Part shown: piece by piece, positions 1 through 5,050 of the stretch
Position numbering within the stretch: position 1 is the first letter of the stretch
How the letters are laid out: each line of letters begins with the position of its first letter
From: Clostridiales bacterium
GTDB taxonomy: Bacteria > Bacillota > Clostridia > Christensenellales > QALW01
Assembly (NCBI GenBank): GCA_018376855.1
Contig: JAHAAN010000102.1
Span: 1-6,606 of the forward strand
Direction of reading: 5' to 3'
DNA: 6,606 bases
Made by a program: the position numbers and the translations under genes
The notes under the pieces: model-generated
Told to the model about the DNA's origin: nothing
The model's database searches: none
Seen by the model: the letters and a program-made list of their open reading frames with translations, nothing else

Positions 1-1
1 T

Positions 2-160
2 TTGTGAAACGCTGCCGACAGATCTTTTCAGTTCTCCGAAACGCTTTACGCCGGAAAGCAGATCCCGAAGGATCAGCACCTTCCACTTGTCGCCTATCAG
101 CGTCAGCGTGGTTTCCACCGGGCAAGCCGGTAATTCCTTTATCGTTTTTTTCTCATTCAT
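2..160 (-). CDS. HxlR-family winged-helix transcriptional regulator, N-terminal part (runs off the left edge)
   Basis: Reading leftward from ATG at 160-158 gives 53 codons with no stop before the window edge. The protein has Cys13-Pro (ACPVET), then LIGDKWKVLILRDLL and RFGELKR, the family pattern C-P-x-E-x-x-L-x-x-I-G-x-K-W followed by the start of the winged helix. The recognition helix and dimerisation part lie outside the window. HxlR proteins (YodB, HypR, HxlR of Bacillus) are homodimeric DNA-binding regulators, several of which sense electrophiles or oxidants through the cysteine equivalent to Cys13. An AAGGAA ribosome binding site lies at 171-176, 10 nt before the ATG, and a sigma-A promoter at 201-230 fits this start. 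The gene is divergent from the sirtuin gene at 372, so control of that gene is a natural inference. Family assignment is confident; the inducer is unknown. Confidence 0.88.
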   Translation of the reverse strand, partial: MNEKKTIKELPACPVETTLTLIGDKWKVLILRDLLSGVKRFGELKRSVGSVSQ

Positions 161-200
161 GGCACAGTATTTCCTTGTGTTTTTTCATTTGCTGCTGTTT

Positions 201-230
201 ATTATACTGTAGGAATTGATTTGAAGTCAA
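201..230 (-). promoter_or_regulatory. Sigma-A-type promoter of the HxlR gene
   Basis: On the minus strand, TTGACT (230-225) and TATAAT (206-201) are separated by 18 bp. The predicted transcription start is near 194, giving a leader of about 34 nt that contains the AAGGAA site. Seen directly; activity is inferred. Confidence 0.72.
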
Positions 231-263
231 CGCAAAGATTTTTTTGAAGGTACAGTATCATTT

Positions 264-277
264 TGGTAACTATACCA
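264..277. promoter_or_regulatory. Inverted repeat TGGTA-N4-TACCA, possible operator
   Basis: A dyad with 5-bp arms and a 4-bp spacer lies between the two divergent promoters. It has the same arm/spacer geometry as the repeat at 281-296, and the two centres are 18 bp apart, but the arm sequences differ. It could be an accessory regulator site or chance. Confidence 0.3.
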
Positions 278-280
278 CAA

Positions 281-296
281 TAAAGTGCGTACTTTA
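281..296. promoter_or_regulatory. Inverted repeat TAAAGT-N4-ACTTTA, candidate operator of the sirtuin promoter
   Basis: A perfect 6-bp-arm dyad (TAAAGTGCGTACTTTA) whose right arm overlaps the first bases of the -35 hexamer at 293-298. That placement would let a bound dimer block RNA polymerase. HxlR-family dimers bind short AT-rich dyads, often with TACT/AGTA-like cores, so the adjacent HxlR protein is the obvious candidate ligand. The dyad is seen; the regulator is inferred. Confidence 0.5.
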
Positions 297-321
297 CAAC
301 TTCAGCAGCTGAAAATATAAT
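293..321 (+). promoter_or_regulatory. Sigma-A-type promoter of the sirtuin gene
   Basis: TTTACA (293-298) and TATAAT (316-321) with exactly 17 bp between them. The spacer holds a small dyad, TTCAG-cag-CTGAA (301-313). Predicted start near 328, giving a leader of about 44 nt before the TTG at 372. Confidence 0.7.
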
Positions 322-371
322 ATAAGCAGAGCTTTGGAGACGATCGCTCCGAAGCAAACCATAAGCCGTTT

Positions 372-1232
372 TTGAGCCTTGCCGCGGCAAAAGAATTGAG
401 GCGTTATATCGGCGGAAAGCCTATAAAAAGGATCAAAAAAGAAATGGAGACTGCGGTTCTGATCGGTGCGGGCGCAGGGATGTCGACGTCGGCAGGATTA
501 ACGTATTCAGGGGAGCGCTTTTACCGTTATTTTAATGATTTTCATGAAAAATACGGGATCAATGATATTTATTCAGGCGGTTTTTATCCGTATGATACGC
601 TTGAAGAATATTGGGCGTGGTGGAGCCGCCATGTTTACTATAACCGCTATGATCTTGCGCCGGGGAAGCCTTATGTTGAGCTTTTGCGGCTTGTAAAAGA
701 TAAAGAGTATTTTGTGCTTACCACCAATGTGGATCATCAATTTCAGCTTGCCGGCTTTGATAAAAAGCGCTTGTTCTATACGCAGGGTGATTACGGTCTG
801 TGGCAATGCTCCAATGCCTGCCATAATAAAACTTATGATAATGAAGGCACGATCCGCAAAATGGTAGCGGAACAAAAGAATATGCGGATTCCGTCCGGAT
901 TGATCCCTAAATGTCCGGTCTGCGGCGCGCCGATGACAATGAATTTGCGCAGTGATAACGCCTTTGTGCAGGATCGGGGGTGGTATGAGGCTGCCGAACG
1001 TTATAAGCGTTTTTTGCGCCGTTATAAAAATCTGCATATTTTATTTTTGGAGTTGGGCGTTGGAGCAAATACCCCTGCCATTATCAAATATCCTTTTTGG
1101 CAGATGACTGCGGGTAATTCCAAAGCCTTTTACGTTTGCGTTAATCAAGAAGAGGCGTCCGTTCCTCCGGAGATCGAAAACCGATCCGTTTGTATCAGCG
1201 CCGATATCAGCGCTGTATTAAACGATTTGTAA
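372..1232 (+). CDS. SIR2-family NAD-dependent protein, class M-like sirtuin (probable ADP-ribosyltransferase)
   Basis: A 286-residue sirtuin fold. GAGAGMSTSAG (32-42) is the NAD-binding loop, TTNVDHQ (117-123) replaces the usual TQNID, and ELGVGANTP (227-235) lies in the late Rossmann part. Four cysteines, C146/C150 (CSNAC) and C181/C184 (CPVC), form the zinc module. The usual catalytic His before Gly is Gln138 (FYTQGDYG), and Arg193 lies in NLRSDNAF. As I recall, class M sirtuins (SirTM) share this Asn/Gln/Arg set at about 118/137/192; they ADP-ribosylate lipoylated GcvH-L and are encoded with a macrodomain hydrolase and LplA2, none of which is visible here. The start is uncertain. TTG372 has no good Shine-Dalgarno, and no ATG, GTG or TTG precedes it in frame before the stop at 318-320. 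ATG444 has AAGGA 11 nt upstream but would delete the helix before GAGAG; the match to SirTM numbering favours TTG372. A deacetylase role cannot be excluded. Confidence 0.85.
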   Translation: MSLAAAKELRRYIGGKPIKRIKKEMETAVLIGAGAGMSTSAGLTYSGERFYRYFNDFHEKYGINDIYSGGFYPYDTLEEYWAWWSRHVYYNRYDLAPGKPYVELLRLVKDKEYFVLTTNVDHQFQLAGFDKKRLFYTQGDYGLWQCSNACHNKTYDNEGTIRKMVAEQKNMRIPSGLIPKCPVCGAPMTMNLRSDNAFVQDRGWYEAAERYKRFLRRYKNLHILFLELGVGANTPAIIKYPFWQMTAGNSKAFYVCVNQEEASVPPEIENRSVCISADISAVLNDL

Positions 1233-1262
1233 TCGTTTGAAGGGCGTTTTGGGAATTTGGCT

Positions 1263-1967
1263 TTATTGAAACGGATCGTTCTTGCGGCGTTTTTTGTCAT
1301 AGCCGTAGAGGCTTAAATTGTTTTCCGTATCACAGGTGCCGAGAAAAACGTCCGTTAATTCATAGCCCTGCGCCTGAAGCTGTTTATTCAGCCATGCCTC
1401 ATCAAGTCCTAAATGCAATAGATTTTTTTGCATGATGTGGCCGTCCATGATCACGTTTACAGCAAGAGAGGCAGCGGGAACGGAAAGCTGCATGTCGTCC
1501 GGCGTTACGGGGCGCGAGCCGGAGTTGGGCAGAAAGCTGATGCGGCCGTTTTCTTCAAGAATGGCGGTGTTCAGCTCGGAGAGATTGAAATAGCCTTGGT
1601 TTCTGCATTGCGTGAGAAATTCGTTTGTGTCTAACTTTGCAGCTTGTAAGTTCTTATAATAGATTGCGCCTTCGTGGTAAAGAATCAACGCTTTGCCTGT
1701 AAAGAAACGGCGCGCGGTAATGGATTTGCAGGTGATCCATGAAATAATAGCCGTAACTAAGGCGTATATCACGATTGCTAAAGTGTGTTCAAGCGCTTCT
1801 TCTATGGGGCCGGTAGCCATTTCGGCGGCAATGGAGCCGATTGTAATTCCGTTTACATAATCAAAAAGGCTTAGCTGCGACATTTGCCTTTTTCCGATGA
1901 TCTTAGTCATAATAAATAAAACAGCAATAGAGCCTAAAGACATATAAAGAGTATGCAATAAATTCAT
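1263..1967 (-). CDS. DUF421 (YetF-like) integral membrane protein
   Basis: A 234-residue protein with an N-terminal membrane region (about 5-21, 37-55 and 60-80) followed by a soluble alpha/beta domain. The signature GKRQMSQLSLFDYVNGITIGSIAAE at about 25-49 is the DUF421 hallmark, and LDTNEFLTQCRNQGYF followed by a run ending in ENGRISFLPN (112-148) is the typical cytosolic domain. In Bacillus, YetF/YdfS-type members have been linked to spore membrane properties and wet-heat resistance or germination; no molecular activity is established. AAAGGAA (1976-1982) sits 8 nt before the ATG and supports the start. The gene lies 137 bp downstream of hemolysin III on the same strand, with a hairpin but no clear promoter between. 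It converges on the sirtuin gene with a 30-bp gap and no obvious terminator. The C-terminus is basic (KKRRKNDPFQ). Length is normal for the family. Confidence 0.88.
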   Translation of the reverse strand: MNLLHTLYMSLGSIAVLFIMTKIIGKRQMSQLSLFDYVNGITIGSIAAEMATGPIEEALEHTLAIVIYALVTAIISWITCKSITARRFFTGKALILYHEGAIYYKNLQAAKLDTNEFLTQCRNQGYFNLSELNTAILEENGRISFLPNSGSRPVTPDDMQLSVPAASLAVNVIMDGHIMQKNLLHLGLDEAWLNKQLQAQGYELTDVFLGTCDTENNLSLYGYDKKRRKNDPFQ

Positions 1968-1975
1968 TTTTATTG

Positions 1976-1982
1976 TTCCTTT
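1976..1982 (-). promoter_or_regulatory. Ribosome binding site of the DUF421 gene
   Basis: AAAGGAA on the minus strand, 8 nt upstream of ATG1967; it fixes the start. Confidence 0.7.
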
Positions 1983-1994
1983 CCGATAAATGGC

Positions 1995-2036
1995 AAAAGC
2001 CTGCGTAAGAAGTAGTCTTTCTAAACGCAGGCTTTT
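1995..2036. terminator. Terminator-like hairpin between hemolysin III and DUF421
   Basis: A 12-bp perfect stem pairs 1995-2006 with 2025-2036 (AAAAGCCTGCGT / ACGCAGGCTTTT) around an 18-nt loop; AGAA (2008-2011) and TTCT (2019-2022) could pair inside it. On the plus strand a six-T run (2033-2038) follows. On the minus strand, the direction of the flanking genes, only four Ts are present, followed by GCC. It could partly terminate hemolysin III transcripts or act as a leader element just upstream of the DUF421 ribosome binding site. Confidence 0.6.
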
Positions 2037-2104
2037 TTATTCCGTTATTTATTTTTGGTTTGAGAAGAAGTGTACCGATTCGGAAGGAGCAGCCTTTTTA
2101 TGTT

Positions 2105-2755
2105 CTACAGGACATAAAGCAGAACGCACAGCAGATGCAGAACGCTGCCTCCCAGCACGAACAGATGCCATACCGAATGCATGTATTTTTTCTTCAGACC
2201 GAAGAAAATTAAACCGGCGGTGTATAGAATTCCGCCTCCAATCAGTAAGAGCAGGCCGGGAGTGCTGAGGGAAACCAGTACGGCGGAAATTTTGAGGATA
2301 ATGGACCAGCCCATCAGAATATAAAGCGTCATGGAAATAATTTTAAATTTTTTCATGTTTACGGCGTTGAGTACGATTCCTAAAATAGCAAGCCCCCATT
2401 GAAAGGCAAACAGACACCATCCGAATGTGCCGCCGATCGTTAGAAGGGAAAATGGGGTGTAAGTGCCGGCGATCAGAAGATAGATTGTGCAGTGGTCAAA
2501 AATGCGGAACACTTTTTTGGCGGTAGGATGCGTCAGCGCGTGATAAAGCGTAGACATTGTGTAGAGAACGATCAAGCTTAGCCCATAAACCGTGCAGGAA
2601 ATAATGCCCTTAACTGATCCTGTGGGAACAGATGTGAACAGCATCAATACAAGGCCGACCATTCCGAGCAATGATCCCAAACCGTGGGATATGGCGTTAA
2701 ACAATTCTTCTCCTAAAGTATACATGGGCTTTGGACGCGTTGTATTGATTTCCAT
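2105..2755 (-). CDS. Hemolysin III / PAQR-family integral membrane protein (YqfA/TrhA type)
   Basis: A 216-residue, seven-helix membrane protein. It carries the family signatures GEELFNAISHGLG (15-27), STLYH (68-72), FRIFDHCTIYLLIAGTYTP (83-101) and HSVWHLFVLGGSVLH (193-207). Ser68, His72, Asp87, His193 and His197 match the zinc-site residues known from PAQR/AdipoR structures (S-x3-H, D, H-x3-H), so the metal site looks intact. Bacterial members were named for haemolysis seen on overexpression. YqfA/TrhA members have been tied to membrane homeostasis, and a hydrolase (ceramidase-like) activity is proposed for the superfamily. The start is fixed by AAGGAGGT at 2760-2767, 4 nt from the ATG. The promoter at 2806-2835 is perfect consensus. 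DUF421 follows downstream and may be co-transcribed. Family call is confident; substrate unknown. Confidence 0.93.
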   Translation of the reverse strand: MEINTTRPKPMYTLGEELFNAISHGLGSLLGMVGLVLMLFTSVPTGSVKGIISCTVYGLSLIVLYTMSTLYHALTHPTAKKVFRIFDHCTIYLLIAGTYTPFSLLTIGGTFGWCLFAFQWGLAILGIVLNAVNMKKFKIISMTLYILMGWSIILKISAVLVSLSTPGLLLLIGGGILYTAGLIFFGLKKKYMHSVWHLFVLGGSVLHLLCVLLYVL

Positions 2756-2759
2756 GCGA

Positions 2760-2767
2760 ACCTCCTT
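2760..2767 (-). promoter_or_regulatory. Consensus Shine-Dalgarno of the hemolysin III gene
   Basis: AAGGAGGT on the minus strand, 4 nt before ATG2755. It is a full anti-16S match, implying efficient translation and confirming the start. Confidence 0.85.
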
Positions 2768-2805
2768 GTTTTCAAAACTATATTATAAAGCTTCTTTCAA
2801 TATGT

Positions 2806-2835
2806 ATTATAAGACATGATAATATATTATGTCAA
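2806..2835 (-). promoter_or_regulatory. Consensus sigma-A promoter of hemolysin III
   Basis: On the minus strand, TTGACA (2835-2830) and TATAAT (2811-2806) are both perfect hexamers, with an 18-bp spacer. Predicted start near 2799, leader about 44 nt. Unlike the other promoters here it has no mismatch in either box. Confidence 0.82.
2813..2833. promoter_or_regulatory. 21-bp palindrome filling the hemolysin III promoter spacer, candidate operator
   Basis: A dyad centred at 2823: GACAT pairs with ATGTC at the ends and ATA with TAT inside, with one G/T mismatch at 2818/2828. It covers four bases of the -35 box and most of the spacer, ending just short of the -10. A repressor bound here would occlude the promoter. 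AT-richness raises the chance background, but the outer GACAT/ATGTC arms are not trivial. Confidence 0.42.
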
Positions 2836-2893
2836 GAAGAAAAGAAAATATACAGAACGGACAAAACTCGTACTTGTTTGGCAAAAGCCGAAG

Positions 2894-2922
2894 TTGCGCT
2901 GAGGACAAGCTGGTGCTATGAT
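2894..2922 (+). promoter_or_regulatory. Extended -10 promoter candidate for the amidase gene
   Basis: TTGCGC (2894-2899), 17 bp, then TATGAT (2917-2922) preceded by TGc, an extended -10. Predicted start near 2929, leaving a leader of about 135 nt before ATG3064. Confidence 0.55.
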
Positions 2923-2937
2923 GAAATGTGTTTAAAG

Positions 2938-2997
2938 CAGCAAAAGAGGAACGGCGTGAAAAGCAAAATTTTTTACGCCGAAATACGTTTTTTGCTG
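2938..2997 (+). other. Nested stem-loop in the amidase mRNA leader
   Basis: The inner hairpin pairs 2952-2962 with 2970-2980 (11 bp, one G-T pair, core CGGCGT/ACGCCG, 7-nt loop). The outer helix pairs CAGCAAAA (2938-2945) with TTTTGCTG (2990-2997). A six-T run (2988-2993) begins 7 nt after the inner stem, which is not ideal terminator spacing. GCAAAA also occurs at 2963-2968, so TTTTGC could pair with either copy, making alternative folds possible. No known riboswitch family is recognised. Confidence 0.4.
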
Positions 2998-3063
2998 TGA
3001 AAAGTACAGCGGCGATTTTGGACATAGGCAGAAGCTGTAAATTCAAAAGTATGGGGGATCAAA

Positions 3064-4005
3064 ATGAAAAAAATAATTGTTTTATTCTTTTGTGTTTTTA
3101 TGGCGCTTTCATGCATTCAAGTATCTGCGGAACAGGAAAAACTGGTGATTTTGCTTGATCCCGGCCATGGGGGAAGCGACGCAGGTGCAAGCGCTTCTTC
3201 GGGTGGAGAAATGCTGTTGGAGAAGGAGTGCAATCTTTTGATCGCGCTAGCCGTGAAAGAACGGCTGGAGGCAACCGGTCGCGCCGTAGTTTACATGACG
3301 CGCAATGACGATACATATATTTCGCTTAAAGCGCGAACAGATATGCTCCCCGATTGCGGCGCGCAGCTGTTTTGCAGCATTCACTGCAATTCGGGTACAT
3401 CAGACGCTTTTGGAACCGAAGTGTTGGTGCCTTATGGCGCCGCATATCATGCCGAGGCCGCGCAGCATGGGCAGGAGATCGGGCGGACAGTAGCGCAGGA
3501 ACTTGGAAAGATTGGGCTGCGGGTGCGCCGCGGCGATGGACTGTACAGAAGATCAACAGAGCTTTCCTCCTATCCGGACGGCTCGGATGCTGATTATTAC
3601 GGCGTGCTTTATCAAAGTACTTTGCAGAATATACCGTCGCTTCTTATAGAAACCTGTTTCATTTCCAATGCGTCGGACCGTGAAACGTATCTCAGCACAG
3701 AGGAGGGCAGAAATATGCTTGCCAGCGCTATTGCTTCCGCATTGGAGCAATACTTGCCGGAAGCACAAACGTCAGCGCCGTTGCCTAACAAGCCTGCGAC
3801 TGGCAATGAAAAACAGCAGGCTGAAATTTCACTTTCGCCTGCTGTTGAGGAAGCGGCATGGTCGCCAGTGGAAGCGCTTGTGCTGCTCGTTCTTTTGCTT
3901 TCGGTCGTGGCGGCTATGCACGCCATGCATAAAAATGCCTCTGCCCCTACAGTTATGAGACGGGCATCCCGAACGGCGGAAAGATGTACGAAGGGACATA
4001 TATAA
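3064..4005 (+). CDS. Secreted Zn-dependent N-acetylmuramoyl-L-alanine amidase (Amidase_3) with a C-terminal membrane anchor
   Basis: A 313-residue cell-wall hydrolase. Residues 1-22 form a Sec signal peptide (MKK, hydrophobic core, VSA|EQ). The Amidase_3 domain spans about 27-232, with all expected zinc and catalytic residues: His35 (LDPGHGG), Glu53 (LLEKECN), His107 (SIHCNS) and Glu196 (LLIETCFISN). The family cuts the bond between MurNAc and L-Ala of peptidoglycan outside the membrane; CwlD-type members act in sporulation, others in cell separation. After a Pro/Ala/Gln-rich linker (233-263) comes a hydrophobic segment (about 268-287) and a basic tail (RR, R, R, K), predicting a type I anchored protein with a cytoplasmic tail. 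This differs from CwlD and from SH3, SPOR or CW-repeat amidases. The ribosome site is G-rich (GGGGGAT, 3053-3059). No partner gene follows; the next gene converges with a 23-bp gap. Exact role is unknown. Confidence 0.9.
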   Translation: MKKIIVLFFCVFMALSCIQVSAEQEKLVILLDPGHGGSDAGASASSGGEMLLEKECNLLIALAVKERLEATGRAVVYMTRNDDTYISLKARTDMLPDCGAQLFCSIHCNSGTSDAFGTEVLVPYGAAYHAEAAQHGQEIGRTVAQELGKIGLRVRRGDGLYRRSTELSSYPDGSDADYYGVLYQSTLQNIPSLLIETCFISNASDRETYLSTEEGRNMLASAIASALEQYLPEAQTSAPLPNKPATGNEKQQAEISLSPAVEEAAWSPVEALVLLVLLLSVVAAMHAMHKNASAPTVMRRASRTAERCTKGHI

Positions 4006-4028
4006 AGAAAGGATTGCTGAGCTCGTTT

Positions 4029-4865
4029 TTAATCAATAATTCCTTCGGTATGCTTGGTAACAGCTTCAATCATGCCGTTTGAAAAAGAAACGTTGTAATA
4101 CCTGTAACCGCGGCCGCTTGTTACGGCTGGGAGAGTGTAAATTTCTATGGTTGATTGATTTGTTTTGCAGCATTGTTTTCCGTAATTTTCAATATGAGTG
4201 TGGCCTTCAAAGATTGTTAGAGGCAGATTGTATTTTTGAAGCCCCTCGATCAGCTTCCATTTTGAATCGTCAATGTCTTTAAAAGCAACATGGCTGATCC
4301 ATACAAGACTTTTGTGACCGTTGATGTGTTTTTTAGTCATATTCAGTAGATATTTCGTTTGGCTTTCAGGCAGCGTAAACGCAGTGCAGGTTCGCAGAAT
4401 TTCCGGATCGTCAGAGCCCGTTTGGCGGTCAAAGCTGGCATCTATTGCAATAAATAAAACGCCTTCATAAGAAAAGACAAAGCAGGAGCCTATATGCTCG
4501 GCGTATGGAATGAATTGTTTTAATTTTTCTTTTTTTATAAATGCGGCTTCGTGGTTTCCCATACAGTTATAAACTTTCCGCTGCATTGAACCGTTTGCGG
4601 AATTGGCAGCGGTAATCCCGAATTCACTAAAAACGTCGGAAATTTCATTATAAAAATCAATGCCGCCATCTTTTAAATAATCGCAGATATCGCCTAAATT
4701 TATGTAAAAATCGCTGCGAGGCGTTTCCTTCAGTATGGTTCTTAACTTTTTAAGTCCGTCTGTACAGGCAAAATCGTTATAGTTATGATCTCCGTGATGT
4801 ACATCGCTGAAAAATGTTACTGTAAAATTGTTAAAATCTTTTTTGTGTATATTTGCTGTATTCAT
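4029..4865 (-). CDS. Calcineurin-like metallophosphoesterase (cytosolic)
   Basis: A 278-residue protein with the full Metallophos motif set: Asp21-x-His23 (FFSDVHHGD), Asp59 (NLGDICD), Asn104-His105 (MGNHE), His192 (ISHV) and His222-x-His224 (EGHTHIENY). These bind two metal ions and hydrolyse phosphomonoesters or diesters. There is no signal peptide or membrane segment, so it is probably cytosolic. The start is supported by GGAGG (4875-4879) 9 nt before the ATG; ATG-GCA-TAA directly upstream in the same frame rules out an extension. Its promoter lies at 4962-4990, back to back with that of the phosphoesterase at 5051. It converges on the amidase with no visible terminator. The two phosphoesterases share only the metal motifs, so they are not a recent duplication. 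Substrate unknown. Confidence 0.88.
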   Translation of the reverse strand: MNTANIHKKDFNNFTVTFFSDVHHGDHNYNDFACTDGLKKLRTILKETPRSDFYINLGDICDYLKDGGIDFYNEISDVFSEFGITAANSANGSMQRKVYNCMGNHEAAFIKKEKLKQFIPYAEHIGSCFVFSYEGVLFIAIDASFDRQTGSDDPEILRTCTAFTLPESQTKYLLNMTKKHINGHKSLVWISHVAFKDIDDSKWKLIEGLQKYNLPLTIFEGHTHIENYGKQCCKTNQSTIEIYTLPAVTSGRGYRYYNVSFSNGMIEAVTKHTEGIID

Positions 4866-4874
4866 TTATGCCAT

Positions 4875-4879
4875 CCTCC
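4875..4879 (-). promoter_or_regulatory. Ribosome binding site of the minus-strand phosphoesterase
   Basis: GGAGG on the minus strand, 9 nt before ATG4865. The nearer ATG at 4874 abuts it and opens only a two-codon frame. Confidence 0.7.
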
Positions 4880-4961
4880 GATTAAAAAGTTATGTGAAGT
4901 ACTGTTTTGTTTTTAGTCTATAAATTGAAAGATAAGGTGTACGGATTTTCTAAACATTTTT

Positions 4962-4990
4962 AAAATAGCATATTAAATAATCGGTGTCAA
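4962..4990 (-). promoter_or_regulatory. Promoter of the minus-strand phosphoesterase
   Basis: On the minus strand, TTGACA (4990-4985), 17 bp, then TATTTT (4967-4962) preceded by TGc (extended -10). Predicted start near 4955, leader about 90 nt. Confidence 0.7.
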
Positions 4991-5014
4991 GAGGCAGTAT
5001 AGGCAATTTTGTTA

Positions 5015-5043
5015 TTGAAAAATTAAATATAATAGAGTATAAT
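5015..5043 (+). promoter_or_regulatory. Promoter of the plus-strand phosphoesterase, predicting a leaderless mRNA
   Basis: TTGAAA (5015-5020), 17 bp, then TATAAT (5038-5043). The usual 6-7 nt discriminator puts the start at 5050-5051, at the A of the ATG. A second TATAAT at 5028-5033 has no good -35 and would give a leader of only about 10 nt, also without a Shine-Dalgarno. Confidence 0.62.
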
Positions 5044-5050
5044 AATCGCC

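Noticed and set aside
335..376. TTG-initiated 13-codon frame in the sirtuin leader (possible leader peptide)
   Set aside because: No Shine-Dalgarno at suitable distance and no run of regulatory codons; likely chance.
202..390. Minus-strand 62-codon open frame between the HxlR gene and the sirtuin gene
   Set aside because: It spans both divergent promoters, resembles no known protein and has no ribosome site.
573..1037. Long antisense frame (154 codons) inside the sirtuin gene
   Set aside because: Shadow of a confidently identified gene; no start signals or family resemblance.
2807..3046. Minus-strand 79-codon frame in the hemolysin III-amidase intergenic region
   Set aside because: Overlaps the hemolysin III promoter, and its composition looks like translated AT-rich non-coding DNA.
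2928..3158. Plus-strand 76-codon frame overlapping the amidase start
   Set aside because: It begins at the predicted transcription start without a ribosome site, crosses the leader hairpins and overlaps the amidase signal peptide in another frame.
3612..3926. Antisense 104-codon frame within the amidase gene
   Set aside because: Shadow of the amidase coding frame; low-complexity Ser/Ala-rich product.
4006..4028. Possible shared terminator between the converging amidase and phosphoesterase genes
   Set aside because: Only 23 bp, containing a GAGCTC palindrome but no stem with a U-tract.
4866..4874. ATG-GCA-TAA mini-frame directly before the phosphoesterase start
   Set aside because: The ATG abuts the GGAGG sequence, too close for initiation; it is only an in-frame stop confirming the real start.
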